DNA of 64,000 nt from Paracoccus gahaiensis (GTDB taxonomy: Bacteria; Pseudomonadota; Alphaproteobacteria; Rhodobacterales; Rhodobacteraceae): NCBI RefSeq assembly GCF_005048225.1, contig NZ_SUNI01000013.1:62001-126000 (forward strand). Reading direction: 5' to 3'. The position numbers and the translations under genes are program-made. Below the pieces are notes generated by a model. That model had not been told where the DNA came from. It worked only from the letters and a program-made list of their open reading frames with translations, and made no database searches. This document shows positions 54,001 to 62,616 of the stretch, one piece after another. The first letter of the stretch is position 1. Every line of letters starts with the position of its first letter.

Positions 54001-54462
54001 CGCCGCAGCGGAAAACAGCAGTCGCCCGATATCGCCCTGGGCCGTGGCGATCTCTTCGCCGCCCCGTTCGATGGTCTCGTCGTCCAGGCACAGAAGACGG
54101 CGATAATCGTCCTGCGACAGGCCCGCCAGATGCGCCGAGAGGGCGGTTTCCGGCAGCGCCGTCCCCGCCTCGTCCACCAGCGAGCCCGCGCGCTTGGGCA
54201 GACGGGTGAACCGGCGCAGGGTGCCGCCGATCTCCAGCGTGGCCGAGACCTGCAGATTGCTGCGCGCATGCTTGAAGGCATAGTCCTCGCGCAGCGGAAA
54301 CCCGTAGAAGAGCCGCAGCGCCGCCTCCATCGTCGTCGTCTTGCCTGCCTCATTGGCGCCATAGATGATGTGGAAATCCGCGCGAGCGCCGCCGGACCCG
54401 AAATCGAAGCTCCGGTCGGTGAAATGGCCGAACCGCTCGAGGGAAAGCTGACGGATGCGCAT
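51025..54462 (-). CDS. YhaN-like AAA ATPase (SbcC-related)
   Basis: An 1145-residue SMC/Rad50-type ATPase. Walker A GANEAGKTT is at 35-43, the middle (about 170-950) is long Ala/Arg/Glu-rich coiled coil, and the C-terminus holds a signature-like SKGTRFQLYLALRAAA, Walker B LPFFCDDIFETFDEDRT and an AIYLTHH switch. It would work with the YhaO/SbcD-like nuclease on DNA ends. Its ATG overlaps the nuclease stop by one base (TGATG), confirming an operon. The pair is bordered by gene remnants on both sides. Confidence 0.9.
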   Translation of the reverse strand: MRIRQLSLERFGHFTDRSFDFGSGGARADFHIIYGANEAGKTTTMEAALRLFYGFPLREDYAFKHARSNLQVSATLEIGGTLRRFTRLPKRAGSLVDEAGTALPETALSAHLAGLSQDDYRRLLCLDDETIERGGEEIATAQGDIGRLLFSAAAGVADLSGVLDGVRDQADALWKRRSRSTRMAELKRDLAEVERQIKERDVTASAWKALKKDLIKAQEAEQGARAARNALNSDRARIEGQKRALPLMAEIAALHDAIAPWSDYPAQLDFDPERLIVLRSDRGIAAQTVDRLTDALTALAEQRDRLPVEPALDALATALDDLEDLSARDRGAHLDLERRQDDQRSSEAAMIAAVRDLGVASAGVDPRSLVLPAGAITALEGARDALRAAMAQAEAEARETDDLQDRARAAAEAVEDGPAQPQDAPRIADILLRFDAEDLAPRHAAALQAIDAARAKADRALAGLAQGPFRLDHLPEHPPSRVQATEWAEGHDALQSELRTATTRRDDHRADRAARHAQAEALIRGAHLVSDDEAEALRAARDALWAAHLAALDPPTAAVFHEALRRHDAATDARLGRASDLGQLRQIQQAAAEAEAHVAQADEKITALQARIARIEEAVGQAARQVGFPEALSPPDWLAWVVRHDQARDDALTLREAREVNRSVLERGDALRAELAARLPFDPVDLASTLAAARAVADKDRRQAEAQAKADEALRQIQRELARRRKRLAGARDAEGLARAAWQQLVAAHLGDLVSPDILMGTLEPLRVLREHEAARAAAEQRVTAMQADQARFAQEVAALARTHALEVQPTAAQTFAALKTLADQARRARDAARKLSEDIEAASAERARNQDRLRQIDQEVAAIAAVFPDAAGLTDIDGLRQIAARAQQVIADRATLALRQRSLLLELGAPDIATAREHLAERSVADVEAALEGNRSDLDHAEDRLTGAIRDRTTAEHALSQVKGDGEIAALVERRATLELQLEEAALQHLELSLGHSLASDAIRRYRDSHRSGMMTATEQCFATLTQGAYPSLTTQIEKDAEILLAVDRTGASKRAAEMSKGTRFQLYLALRAAAHEQLVAQGTTLPFFCDDIFETFDEDRTSAACRVMEAIGGRGQAIYLTHHRHVVDIAMRVCRVRPVLHEL

Positions 54463-55697
54463 CAGCCGACCGCCCCCTTCATGCGGGCCAGAACAAGGTT
54501 GGCCCCGGCCCGGGCCAACCCGTCGGCCAGTGCGTCCCGCGCGGCCTCGCCCGGCATCAGCCGATCGCGCAATCCGGGCGGCAGGTCCTGCAGCACGGCG
54601 TCGACCTCGTCCCGGGCGGTGGCCGCGAATCCGGGCTCGCTGCGGATCTGGGTCATCATCGCCGCCAGCTCGTCGGCGGCGCCCGCGGCCCCTGTGCCCG
54701 CATCCGGCGGCGCAAGATCAAGCAGCAGCTTGTCGATCCACAGATCTCCTGCGGCCCGGGCAAGGTCATCCGCCTGCTCGGACCAGACATCGTGATCCCT
54801 CAGGATCTGCCAGTGGCGGTCCGGCCTGCCCGTCAGGGACAGCCGGATCACGCCGGTGGGCGCCGCGATGTCCTGGCGCAGCCCGGCCAGGTGCTGGCGC
54901 AGCATCAGGCGCAGGGCCTCGTCGCTGTCCGCCTCCGTCACGTCCAGCGCGCTCTGCACGAAGTCGACGACCGAGGTCCGTCTCTCGCTGACCTCAATGC
55001 GGCCCCGGTCGAGGGTCAGCAGCGTGACGGATTTCGACCCCGCCTCACCGATGTCGCGCCCCTGGGGAATGCCGGGCATGACGACCCAGGGCGCCTCGGA
55101 ATGGATCTGGCGCTTGTGGACATGGCCAAGCGCCCAATAGTCGAAACCCAGTCCCGCCAGATCCGCGACCGTGCAGGGGGCATAGACGTCATGGCCCGCC
55201 GCACCGCCCAGAGAGCTGTGCAGCATGGCGATGTTCACCGCATTCCGGACCGGCGCCTTGAAGCGCGGCAGCAGGCTGTCGGGGGCATGACGGTCCGCGA
55301 AACTGACGCCGTGGATCCAGACATCGTCGCGCAAGTGCTCGCGGCCGCCCCGGGCATCGAAGACATGCACATGGGCGGGCAGGTCCAGCGTGCCGGTGAT
55401 CGGGTTCTCGGCATCATGGTTGCCCTTGGTGTAGAAGACCCGGATCCCGGCCTCGCCGAGCCGGTCCAGCTCGCCCATCAGAAAGGCGCCGGTCCGCGCG
55501 CTGCGTTCCCGGCCGTCGAACAGGTCCCCCGCGATCAGCAGGGCCGCGACATCCTCGGCGATCGCCAGATCGACCAGCCGCGTGAAGGAGGCGCGCGTCG
55601 CGGCGACGACGGCCTCGCGCAGCTCGGGGTTTCTCAGGGCAAGGGATCGAAGCGGCGAATCCAGATGGATGTCGGCGGTATGCAGTATCTTCGTCAC
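54462..55697 (-). CDS. YhaO-like DNA repair metallophosphoesterase (SbcD-related)
   Basis: A 411-residue nuclease of the SbcD/Mre11 class. Metal ligands: D9 and H11 (HTADIHLD), D58 (IAGDLFDG), N93-H94 (TKGNHDAE), H160, and H192/H194 (ALGHVHKRQ). The C-terminal region (about 270-411) is the YhaO-type accessory domain. ATG 55697 is the only sensible start. It is translated just before the YhaN-like ATPase. No same-strand gene precedes it for over a kilobase. Confidence 0.92.
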   Translation of the reverse strand: MTKILHTADIHLDSPLRSLALRNPELREAVVAATRASFTRLVDLAIAEDVAALLIAGDLFDGRERSARTGAFLMGELDRLGEAGIRVFYTKGNHDAENPITGTLDLPAHVHVFDARGGREHLRDDVWIHGVSFADRHAPDSLLPRFKAPVRNAVNIAMLHSSLGGAAGHDVYAPCTVADLAGLGFDYWALGHVHKRQIHSEAPWVVMPGIPQGRDIGEAGSKSVTLLTLDRGRIEVSERRTSVVDFVQSALDVTEADSDEALRLMLRQHLAGLRQDIAAPTGVIRLSLTGRPDRHWQILRDHDVWSEQADDLARAAGDLWIDKLLLDLAPPDAGTGAAGAADELAAMMTQIRSEPGFAATARDEVDAVLQDLPPGLRDRLMPGEAARDALADGLARAGANLVLARMKGAVG

Positions 55698-56345
55698 GCG
55701 CGACCCCTTTTTCCGGACATGACTGAACCAAGGATCTGCAATAAAAACAACAGGAAAGTTCGGGACGGGTGCGGGAGTGCCGCCGCCCGCCTGCCCCGTC
55801 CTCCTCGGCCAGCATCGGCAGGCCCGTCATTGGCGCCGCAATCGTCATGGCGGGTGACCGTGCCGGAAGGGTCCGAGGCGCGGTCGCCCGCCCTGCCGCC
55901 AGATCCGGAGGCCTGTCGACGGCCGACACCGCACGACGCCCCAGATGACGTTGACGTCTCGACTTGACTGGGTCCTCGTGAGCGCGCTGAAAGATCAACT
56001 CGTTGACTGCCGGATGTGGAGGCATCCCGCGGCGTGGCGATCGAGGGAGGGGCACGGGCGCCGTCACGGGCTGCCGGCGTGCCCATGCTGGAGCCGACGC
56101 TTGCGGATGCCACGGCACCACAGCCGGCCCTTTCCGGACTTCGGGATGACCAGCGCCATCGCGGGCCAGTTCAGGGGAGACCATGCATAACCGCAAAACC
56201 GACAGCCGATCGGGAGCGCATATCCGGTTCGACGCCGAAATGACACTGCCCCACGCCGTGATCCTGCGGGCCGATGTTGACAAGCCGTGCGACGCCGCTC
56301 CCCCCCCGTGCTGATGACGCACCTGGCCCTCTGACAAGGGCCGGG
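55698..56345. other. About 650 bp without a supportable gene
   Basis: This gap follows the start of the nuclease gene. It contains a 43-codon frame at 56182 with a fair ribosome site (AGGGGAGACC), starting MHNRKTDSRSG, that matches no family I know. The promoter of the yhaON-like pair should be near 55700-55760, where an AT-rich patch (CTGCAATAAAAACAACAGG) stands out from the GC-rich surroundings. The rest looks like scrambled or decayed sequence. Confidence 0.45.
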
Positions 56346-56632
56346 ATTGAGGAGTATTTCGCGCGGTGCAGCATTCGGTTGCGGACCGGGCCGTGCGGAC
56401 GGTCTCTCTGCCGGACGCTGCCCTCCCCTCGGATCATCCAATTCTGGCCACCGGCGTGTGCCATGCGGCGCCCCCGGTCGCGGGCTTCGACGGTCCGGAC
56501 ATCTTTGCCCTGCGCAGCGTGGCGGATGCCACCCGTCTGCGCGCGGCGCTGGACGGGCAGGCCCGCCGTCCTCTGGTCATCGGCGGAGGGTGCATCGGTC
56601 TGGAACTCGCGGCGGTCGCCGCTGCGGCGGGA
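56346..56632 (+). pseudogene. Remnant: ferredoxin/rubredoxin reductase fragment
   Basis: A stretch reading IEEYFARCSIRLRTG in one frame, then in the next frame DRAVRTVSLPDAALP, HPILATGVCHAAPP, GPDIFALRSVADATRLRAAL and VIGGGCIGLELAAVAAAAG. This is the middle of a BenD/FNR-type FAD reductase (ATG motif, then the NAD-binding GGGxIGLE). N-terminal FAD domain and C-terminus are missing, and a frameshift lies near 56387. It is a dead fragment. Confidence 0.7.
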
Positions 56633-56734
56633 TGGCAAAAACAGGGAAGGTGCCGCGCCGATGACTGCCCCAGAGCCCGCCCCGCGCCCCTCGACCCCTT
56701 GAGCCCCGACGAGCGATTTTCGCCGTGGACACGG

Positions 56735-57118
56735 GTCCGCGGCGCCATCATCGCGATCCCCAAGGGCGAGATCGAGGCCGCCCGCGCGCTTGGCCTGGGC
56801 CCCTGGCTGCGGCTGCGGCTGGTGGTGATGCCACGCGCGATCCGCATCGCCTGGCCGGCCTATACGAACGAGGTGGTCTATCAGATCCAGGCGACCTCGC
56901 TGGTTTCGGTCATCACCATCATGGACATCACCGGGGTGACCCGCGCCATCGGCACCCGCGATTTCCGCTTCTACGAGGCCTTCGGCATGGCCGCCGCCAT
57001 GTATCTGCTGCTGGTCTATGGCGTCCTGCTGATCGCCGCCCGGATCGAGCACCGGCTGGCCGCCCATACCCGCCGCAGCCCCGCCCCCGCCCGGCTGATC
57101 CCCGATCTGACACGCTGA
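56735..57118 (+). pseudogene. Remnant: C-terminal part of an amino-acid ABC permease (HisM/GlnP type)
   Basis: From about 56735 the frame reads RGAIIAIPKGEIEAARALGLGP, the EAA loop of polar amino-acid permeases, then RIAWPAYTNEVVYQIQATSL, MDITGVTRAIGT and EAFGMAAAMYLLLVYGVLLIA. About 125 residues remain; the N-terminal helices are gone. The same open frame runs back into the reductase fragment, making a 250-codon chimera. A severed start, MTAPEPAPRPSTP and stop, with a GGAAGG site at about 56645, lies between them. It is 17 bp before the gamma-glutamyltransferase, its likely former operon partner. Confidence 0.75.
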
Positions 57119-57135
57119 CGACAAGGACCCGCCCC

Positions 57136-58713
57136 ATGCGCGACTTCCAGACCCCCGGCCGCTCGGCCGTCCGCACCACGCAGGGCATGGCCGCCACCTC
57201 GCATCCGCTGTCGACGCTGGCCGCGCTGGACGTGCTGCGCGAGGGCGGCACGGCGATGGACGCCGCCATCTGCGCCGCCGCCGTGCAGGCGGTGGTCGAG
57301 CCGCAATCGACCGGCATCGGCGGCGATTGTTTCGTGCTGCATTGCCCCGGCGGGGGCGAGCGGGTGCTGGGGCTGAACGGGTCGGGCCGCGCGCCGGGGG
57401 GCGCCTCGATCGAGGCGATGCGGGGCCTGGGCCTGACCGAGATGCCCGGCTTTGGCCCCCATTCCGTCACCACGCCGGGCGCCATCGACGCCTGGTTCCG
57501 GCTGTCGGCCGATCACGGGCGCCTGCCGATGGCGCGGCTTCTGGAACCCGCCATCGCTTATGCCGAGGATGGCTATGTCATTCATGACCGCGTGGCCTTC
57601 GACTGGCAGATCGCCGCCCCACTGCTGGCGCAGGACCCCGCCAGCGCGGCGATCTTCCTGCCCGGGGGCCACGCGCCCCGCATCGGCGATCTGCACCGCC
57701 AGCCGGCTTTGGCCCGGACCCTGCGGAGCATTGCGCAGCACGGGCGGGCGGTCTTCTACGAGGGCGCGCTGGCGCAGGCGATGGTCGCGCATCTGCGATC
57801 CCTGGGTGGGCTGCAGGATGCGGCGGATTGGGCGGCGACGCGCAGCGATGCGGTCACGCCCATCTCGACCCTCTATCGCGGCTACCGGGTCCATCAGGTG
57901 CCGCCCAACAATCAGGGGCTGACGGCGCTGGTCATGCTGGACATCCTGTCGGGCTTTGATCTGGCGTCCCTCGACCCCGACGGCCCCGAGCGGATGCATC
58001 TGGAGATCGAGGCCGCGCGTCTGGCCTATGCCGACCGCGACCGCCATCTGGGCGAGGACGGCGGCATTTCCGACCGCCTGCTGGCCCCCGATCACGCACC
58101 CCGCCTGCGCGCGGCGATCCGCCCCGACCAGCGCATCGAGACCCTGCCCCAGACCGCGCTGGCCCTGTCCGACACCGTCTATATCAGCGTCGTGGACCGG
58201 GATCGCAACGCGGTCAGCTTCATCAACTCGACCTATCATTCCTTCGGCGCGGGGATCACCTGCCCCGAGACCGGAATCATTTTCCAGAACCGTGGTGCCA
58301 GCTTCCGGCTGGACCCCGCCCATCCCAATGCGCTGGCGCCCGGCAAGCGGCCCCTGCACACGATCATGCCCGGGATGCTGACCAAGGACGGCCAGGCGAT
58401 CATGCCCTATGGGGTGATGGGCGGCGATTACCAGCCGGCGGGCCATGCGCATCTGCTGGTCAACCTGCTGGACTATGGCATGGACCTGCAACAGGCGATT
58501 GACCACCCGCGCGCCTTCCATGACGGCCGCGCGGTTCAGGTCGAACGCGGCGTGCCCGCCCGCACCATCGCCGGCCTGCAGCAGCGCGGCCACGAGGTCA
58601 CCTGCGCCGCCGAGCCGCATGGCGGCGCGCAGGCGGTCTGGATCGACCCGGCGCGCGGCACGCTGACCGGCGCCTCGGACCCGCGCAAGGACGGGATCGC
58701 CCTGGGGTATTGA
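57136..58713 (+). CDS. Gamma-glutamyltransferase family protein
   Basis: A 525-residue Ntn-hydrolase. RTTQGMAATSHPLSTLAALDVLREGG and VEPQSTGIGGDCFVLH open the family core; the autocleavage/nucleophile threonine is T347 (LSDTVYISVVDRDRNAVSF), and the late MGGDYQPAGHAHLLVNLLDYGMDLQQA is standard. It would cleave or transfer gamma-glutamyl groups. No signal peptide is visible, so it is probably cytoplasmic. ATG 57136 follows AAGGA. The upstream ABC permease remnant and the GntR gene downstream suggest it once belonged to an amino-acid or opine-type uptake operon. Confidence 0.9.
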   Translation: MRDFQTPGRSAVRTTQGMAATSHPLSTLAALDVLREGGTAMDAAICAAAVQAVVEPQSTGIGGDCFVLHCPGGGERVLGLNGSGRAPGGASIEAMRGLGLTEMPGFGPHSVTTPGAIDAWFRLSADHGRLPMARLLEPAIAYAEDGYVIHDRVAFDWQIAAPLLAQDPASAAIFLPGGHAPRIGDLHRQPALARTLRSIAQHGRAVFYEGALAQAMVAHLRSLGGLQDAADWAATRSDAVTPISTLYRGYRVHQVPPNNQGLTALVMLDILSGFDLASLDPDGPERMHLEIEAARLAYADRDRHLGEDGGISDRLLAPDHAPRLRAAIRPDQRIETLPQTALALSDTVYISVVDRDRNAVSFINSTYHSFGAGITCPETGIIFQNRGASFRLDPAHPNALAPGKRPLHTIMPGMLTKDGQAIMPYGVMGGDYQPAGHAHLLVNLLDYGMDLQQAIDHPRAFHDGRAVQVERGVPARTIAGLQQRGHEVTCAAEPHGGAQAVWIDPARGTLTGASDPRKDGIALGY

Positions 58714-58719
58714 GCGCGC

Positions 58720-59418
58720 CTATCGCGCGGGACGTTCGGCAGCCATGGCGCGCAGGTCGCGGCGCGCCTCCATCAGATCGACCACATTGGCGCGGGCATC
58801 GGCGATATGGGCGGTGATGACGGCGGTGGCGCGGGCCTCGTCGCGGGCGCAGACGGCCTCGACCAGCGCGCGATGTTCGGCCCGCGCCGCCTGCCAGTTG
58901 TCCAGCGCGGTCAGGTCCATCCAGACATAGACCTGGCAGCGGTCCAGCAGATCACGCACGATCCCCGCCAGCATCCGGTTGCCGCCCGCCTCGGCCAGGG
59001 TGCGATGCACCTCCATCCCCAGCTGGAACTCGCGCAGCTTGAAGCGCGGATCCTGTTTGGCCAGACCCTCGCATTCCGCGATGATGGCGCGCAGGGCATG
59101 GTGATGGCTGTCCGAGGCATGGCGGCAGGCCAGCACCACCGACTGCACCTCCAATGTGGCACGCAGGTCGAAGGCCTCGCGCGCCGTGCGGGCATCGAAG
59201 GCGGCGACGGCATAGCCGCTCTTGGCCCGCCCCTCGACCAGCCCGTCGCGCTCCAGCCGGTTCAGCGCCTCGCGGATGGGGGTGCGGCTGACGCCAAGCC
59301 GGTCGGTCAGCTCCGCCTCGGTGACCCGCGCGCCGGGGGGCAGCTGGCCGGTGATGATCAGCGATTTCACCGCATCATAGGCGGAATGGCGAAGCCGGAT
59401 GGGGCTGATCGGGGTCAT
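58720..59418 (-). CDS. GntR-family regulator with FCD (FadR C-terminal) domain
   Basis: A 232-residue regulator: winged helix AYDAVKSLIITGQLPPGARVTEAELTDRL cut here as AELTDRLGVSRTPIREALNRLE, and an all-helical FCD domain with metal-ligand candidates (EVHRTLAEAGGN, RAEHRALVEAV). It ends 6 bp from the convergent gamma-glutamyltransferase stop and probably controls that locus; the effector is unknown. ATG 59418 is used; the frame upstream to 59466 has no ribosome site. Confidence 0.88.
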   Translation of the reverse strand: MTPISPIRLRHSAYDAVKSLIITGQLPPGARVTEAELTDRLGVSRTPIREALNRLERDGLVEGRAKSGYAVAAFDARTAREAFDLRATLEVQSVVLACRHASDSHHHALRAIIAECEGLAKQDPRFKLREFQLGMEVHRTLAEAGGNRMLAGIVRDLLDRCQVYVWMDLTALDNWQAARAEHRALVEAVCARDEARATAVITAHIADARANVVDLMEARRDLRAMAAERPAR

Positions 59419-59481
59419 GGTCGGGCGTTCCCTGTGCAGGCCCGGCCAGCCTAGCCGATCCGGCAAGTCCGGGGCAAACCG

Positions 59482-60852
59482 TTATCGCCCCGGGGCCCCG
59501 GAGGGACGGGGCTTTGGTCCGCCTGCCGCAGGGCCGAGCGCTGCGGCAAAGGCCCGCGCCTCATCGGGGGCCGTGCCCAAGCTGCGCGCGGCGACCCGGC
59601 GGTGCCAGTCCTCGCCGGGCCATTCGGTCGCGGCAAGGTCCAGGAGATCGACCCCCGAGGCCAAGGCGCGGAGGCAGAGCGACGCCACCTGCCCCAAGGC
59701 CGCGACCCGGTCCATGCCCCGCGTCTCGGACAGCGCGAAGCTGAGCGCCTCGGCATGGATCGTGCCCTGTCCCGCGCCAAGGTCGCGCTGCATCGCGCGG
59801 GCATCGGGGGACAGCTTTCCCAGGACCTCGTCCGCCCGCAGCAGAAGGGCGCCGACGCCCAGGGTCAGGGGCGGCAGGGTCAGCCATTCGGTGAACCAGG
59901 CCGCGCCATCGCGGTTTTGGCGATGCAGGCCCGCGGCCCGGAACACATCCGCCAGCCCCAGGGCGTGGCGCGACAGGGCGACCATCGCCGAGGGGCCGAC
60001 CGGGTTCTGCTTCTGGGGCATGGTCGATGACGCGCCCGCGCCCTCGATCCGGACCAGATCCAGCCCGGACTGGGTCATCAGCAGAAGATCCTCGGCCAGC
60101 TTGCCAAGCGACGCGGCCAGCGCGGCGCACCAGTCGGCCAGCACGCCCGGCCCCGAGCGGTCGCTGTGCCAACCGAATCCCGGATCGGCCAGATCCAGGG
60201 CCCGGGCCAGACCGGCGCGGACCTGCGGGCCCTCGGGCCCCATCGCCGCCAGCGTTCCCGCCGCCCCCGACAGCGACAGGCGCAGCACCTGGGACCTCAC
60301 GCGGTCCAGATCCTGCCTGTGGTGCAGGAGCGGGCGGCCCCAGCCCGCGACGATGGCGCCGAAGCTGGTGGGCGTCGCCACCTGGCCATAGGTCCGCGCG
60401 GCCATCGCAAGATCGGCGTGATCGGCGGCCATCGCCGCCAGCCGTCCCAGCACCGCGTCCAGCCTGCTTTGCCACAGGGCCAGCACATCGCGCAGGCGCA
60501 GGGCCAGCGCGCTGTCGACGATATCCTGGCTGGTCGCCCCCCAATGAAGGTATTGCGCCTGCGGGCTGTCTTCCATCCGGGCGCGCAGCGCCGCGACCAG
60601 ACCGGGCACCGGGACGCCGTTCCGCGTCGTGGCGGGTCCCAGAGCGGCAGGGTCCGGCGCCGCGCCGGCGCAGATCGCGGCGATGGCCCGGCCTGCCTCG
60701 GCGGGGATCACCCCCAGATCCGCCTGGACCTGCGCCAGTGCGGCCTCGACCCGGATCATGGCCCTCAGCTCGGCCTCGGGCGACAGCAGCGCGGCGCTGT
60801 CCGGGTCGCCGAACAGTCCCGCATAGATCGGGCTTTGCCCGGGGCCGGTCAT
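59482..60852 (-). CDS. pcaB: 3-carboxy-cis,cis-muconate cycloisomerase
   Basis: A 456-residue fumarase/aspartase-superfamily enzyme. The signature loop is SSTMPQKQNPVGPSAMVAL; HWGATSQDIVDSALALRLRD supplies the conserved His/Thr region. PcaB lactonises 3-carboxymuconate in the protocatechuate branch of the beta-ketoadipate pathway. It is the last gene of the operon, 69 bp after pcaG. Confidence 0.93.
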   Translation of the reverse strand: MTGPGQSPIYAGLFGDPDSAALLSPEAELRAMIRVEAALAQVQADLGVIPAEAGRAIAAICAGAAPDPAALGPATTRNGVPVPGLVAALRARMEDSPQAQYLHWGATSQDIVDSALALRLRDVLALWQSRLDAVLGRLAAMAADHADLAMAARTYGQVATPTSFGAIVAGWGRPLLHHRQDLDRVRSQVLRLSLSGAAGTLAAMGPEGPQVRAGLARALDLADPGFGWHSDRSGPGVLADWCAALAASLGKLAEDLLLMTQSGLDLVRIEGAGASSTMPQKQNPVGPSAMVALSRHALGLADVFRAAGLHRQNRDGAAWFTEWLTLPPLTLGVGALLLRADEVLGKLSPDARAMQRDLGAGQGTIHAEALSFALSETRGMDRVAALGQVASLCLRALASGVDLLDLAATEWPGEDWHRRVAARSLGTAPDEARAFAAALGPAAGGPKPRPSGAPGR

Positions 60853-60921
60853 GACATGGCCCCGGGCAGGCGGGCCATGCCCGGCAGGCTGTCGCCAAGC
60901 GGCCGGCGGATGATGCGGGGG

Positions 60922-61515
60922 TCAGACATCGAGGAACACCGTTTCCCGGTCGCCCTGCAGGTGGATGTCGAACCGATAGGCACCGTCTGCGCCGGTGGCG
61001 ATCAGCGTCCGGCGGCGGCGGGGCGGTTCGATCAGCGACAGGACCGGATCGGCGGCATTGTCGCGATCGGGGAAATACATCCGCGTCTGAAGACCGGTAT
61101 TGATGCCGCGCGCCACCAGCCACAGCGACAGATGCGGCGCCAGGAGCCGCCCCCCCGGCCCCGGCACCGCGCCGGGCAGGATCGTGTCCAGCGCAAAGAG
61201 GCCGGTGTCGAAATCGGGCACCACCCGCGCCCAGCCCGCAAACCCCGGGGCCGCCCCCGGCTGGCCGGGATAAAACCCCCCCGCATCCGCCTGCCAGACC
61301 TCGATCAGCACATCCGTCACCGGCGCGCCCATGCCGTCGAAGACGCGGCCCGTGACGCGGATGCGTGGGCCCGGCACCCCGCCCGGCACCCCGCCAAAGC
61401 CCAGGTCGCGGCCGGGACGGGCGACGCCCGCCGCCGCCGGCGCCAGCCCGAGATGCACATAGGGCCCGGCGGTCTGCGACGGGGTCTCCTTGAGGTCGTC
61501 CAGCACTTGCACCAT
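60922..61515 (-). CDS. pcaG: Protocatechuate 3,4-dioxygenase alpha subunit
   Basis: A 197-residue intradiol dioxygenase subunit: ETPSQTAGPYVHLGLAP at the N-terminus, VLIEVWQADAGGFYPG and a PHLSLWLVARGIN stretch. The alpha subunit lacks the iron ligands and forms the heteromer with PcaH. ATG 61515 lies 1 bp from the pcaH stop. Length matches the family. Confidence 0.93.
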   Translation of the reverse strand: MVQVLDDLKETPSQTAGPYVHLGLAPAAAGVARPGRDLGFGGVPGGVPGPRIRVTGRVFDGMGAPVTDVLIEVWQADAGGFYPGQPGAAPGFAGWARVVPDFDTGLFALDTILPGAVPGPGGRLLAPHLSLWLVARGINTGLQTRMYFPDRDNAADPVLSLIEPPRRRRTLIATGADGAYRFDIHLQGDRETVFLDV

Positions 61516-61516
61516 G

Positions 61517-62230
61517 TCAGTTCCCCTCGGGCCGGTTCTCGAAGACGGTGGATCTGCGCCCGCGCAGCACGATGTCGAAGCGATAGACCAGACAATCCAG
61601 CGGCACCGCCTGATTGAGGTCCAGAGGCGCGATCAGCGCCGCGATCGCGCGCGGGTCGGGAATGGCGTTCACGATGGGACAGCGGGCGATCAGCGTGTCG
61701 CCCTCGAAATACATCTGGGTGATCAGGCGCTGCGCGAAGGCATGGCCGAAGACCGACAGATGGATATGCGCGGGGCGCCAGCTGTTCACCCCGTTGCGCC
61801 ACGGATAGGCGCCGGGCTTGACGGTGCGAAAGGCGTAATGCCCCTGATCGTCGGTCAGCACCCGCCCGCAGCCGCCGAAATTGGGATCGATCGGCGCAAG
61901 GTAGCCGTCCTTCCTGTGGCGGTATCGGCCTCCGGCATTGGCCTGCCAGATCTCGATCAGGGTCTGCGGCACGGGGCGGCGGTTCTCGTCCAGCACGCGG
62001 CCATGCACGATGATGCGCTCTCCGATCGGGTCTCCATCCTTGGCATGATTGGCGATCAGGTCGGCATCGCCGGGGGCGATGTCGCCATGGCCGAAGCGCG
62101 GGCCGGTCAGTTCGGACACCGTTCCCTCCAGCGACAGCAACGGCAGACGGGGCGACCGCGCCACCGAGGTCTTGTAGTCCGGTGTCAGCGCCGGCGGATG
62201 CCAGCTGCGGTCGCGTTGATAGAGGGTCAT
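61517..62230 (-). CDS. pcaH: Protocatechuate 3,4-dioxygenase beta subunit
   Basis: A 237-residue catalytic subunit. The Fe(III) ligands are visible as Y110 ([10 protein letters not shown]), Y142 (GAYPWRNG) and H155/H157 (RPAHIHLS). It cleaves protocatechuate between the hydroxyls to 3-carboxy-cis,cis-muconate. It overlaps pcaC by 4 bp. Confidence 0.95.
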   Translation of the reverse strand: MTLYQRDRSWHPPALTPDYKTSVARSPRLPLLSLEGTVSELTGPRFGHGDIAPGDADLIANHAKDGDPIGERIIVHGRVLDENRRPVPQTLIEIWQANAGGRYRHRKDGYLAPIDPNFGGCGRVLTDDQGHYAFRTVKPGAYPWRNGVNSWRPAHIHLSVFGHAFAQRLITQMYFEGDTLIARCPIVNAIPDPRAIAALIAPLDLNQAVPLDCLVYRFDIVLRGRRSTVFENRPEGN

Positions 62231-62616
62231 GCGGGATCTCCGGTGCTGTCGGCTTCGGCGAAGATCCGGCGGGCCAGCGCGATGGCATGGTTGGCACGGG
62301 GCACGCCCGCATAGATGGCCACATGCAGCAGCGCCTCGGTCACGTCATCGCGCGAGGTGCCGGTCCTGGGGATCGACCGCAGATGAAGGGCCAGCTCGCC
62401 GTCATTGCCCAGGGCGGCCAGCAGCGCGATGGTCATCATCGACCGCTCGCGCAGCGGGATCGTGCCGCGTGACCAGACATGGCCCCAGGCCGCATCGGTG
62501 ATCAGCGCCTGAAAGGGCGCGTCGAAGGAGGTCTGCGCGGCCCGGGCGCGGGCGATGTGATCGGCGCCCAAGACGGCGGTCCGCGTGGCGGTGCCCCTGT
62601 CCGTCAGATGGCTCAT
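62227..62616 (-). CDS. pcaC: 4-carboxymuconolactone decarboxylase
   Basis: A 129-residue all-helical protein: [40 protein letters not shown] and [15 protein letters not shown] are the CMD motifs. It decarboxylates the PcaB product to 3-oxoadipate enol-lactone. ATG 62616 overlaps the pcaD stop by 4 bp. Confidence 0.93.
   Translation of the reverse strand: MSHLTDRGTATRTAVLGADHIARARAAQTSFDAPFQALITDAAWGHVWSRGTIPLRERSMMTIALLAALGNDGELALHLRSIPRTGTSRDDVTEALLHVAIYAGVPRANHAIALARRIFAEADSTGDPA

Noticed and set aside
51013..54795. 1260-codon plus-strand frame opposite the YhaN-like gene
   Set aside because: Long only because of high GC and codon bias; Gln/Arg/Gly-rich with no domains, while the minus strand has clear Walker motifs.
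56182..56313. 43-codon gene with a ribosome-site-like AGGGGAGACC
   Set aside because: No family match and it lies in decayed sequence; noted within the gap entry but not called.
57016..58620. 534-codon minus-strand frame opposite gamma-glutamyltransferase
   Set aside because: Shadow frame; the plus strand shows the full Ntn-hydrolase motifs and catalytic T347.
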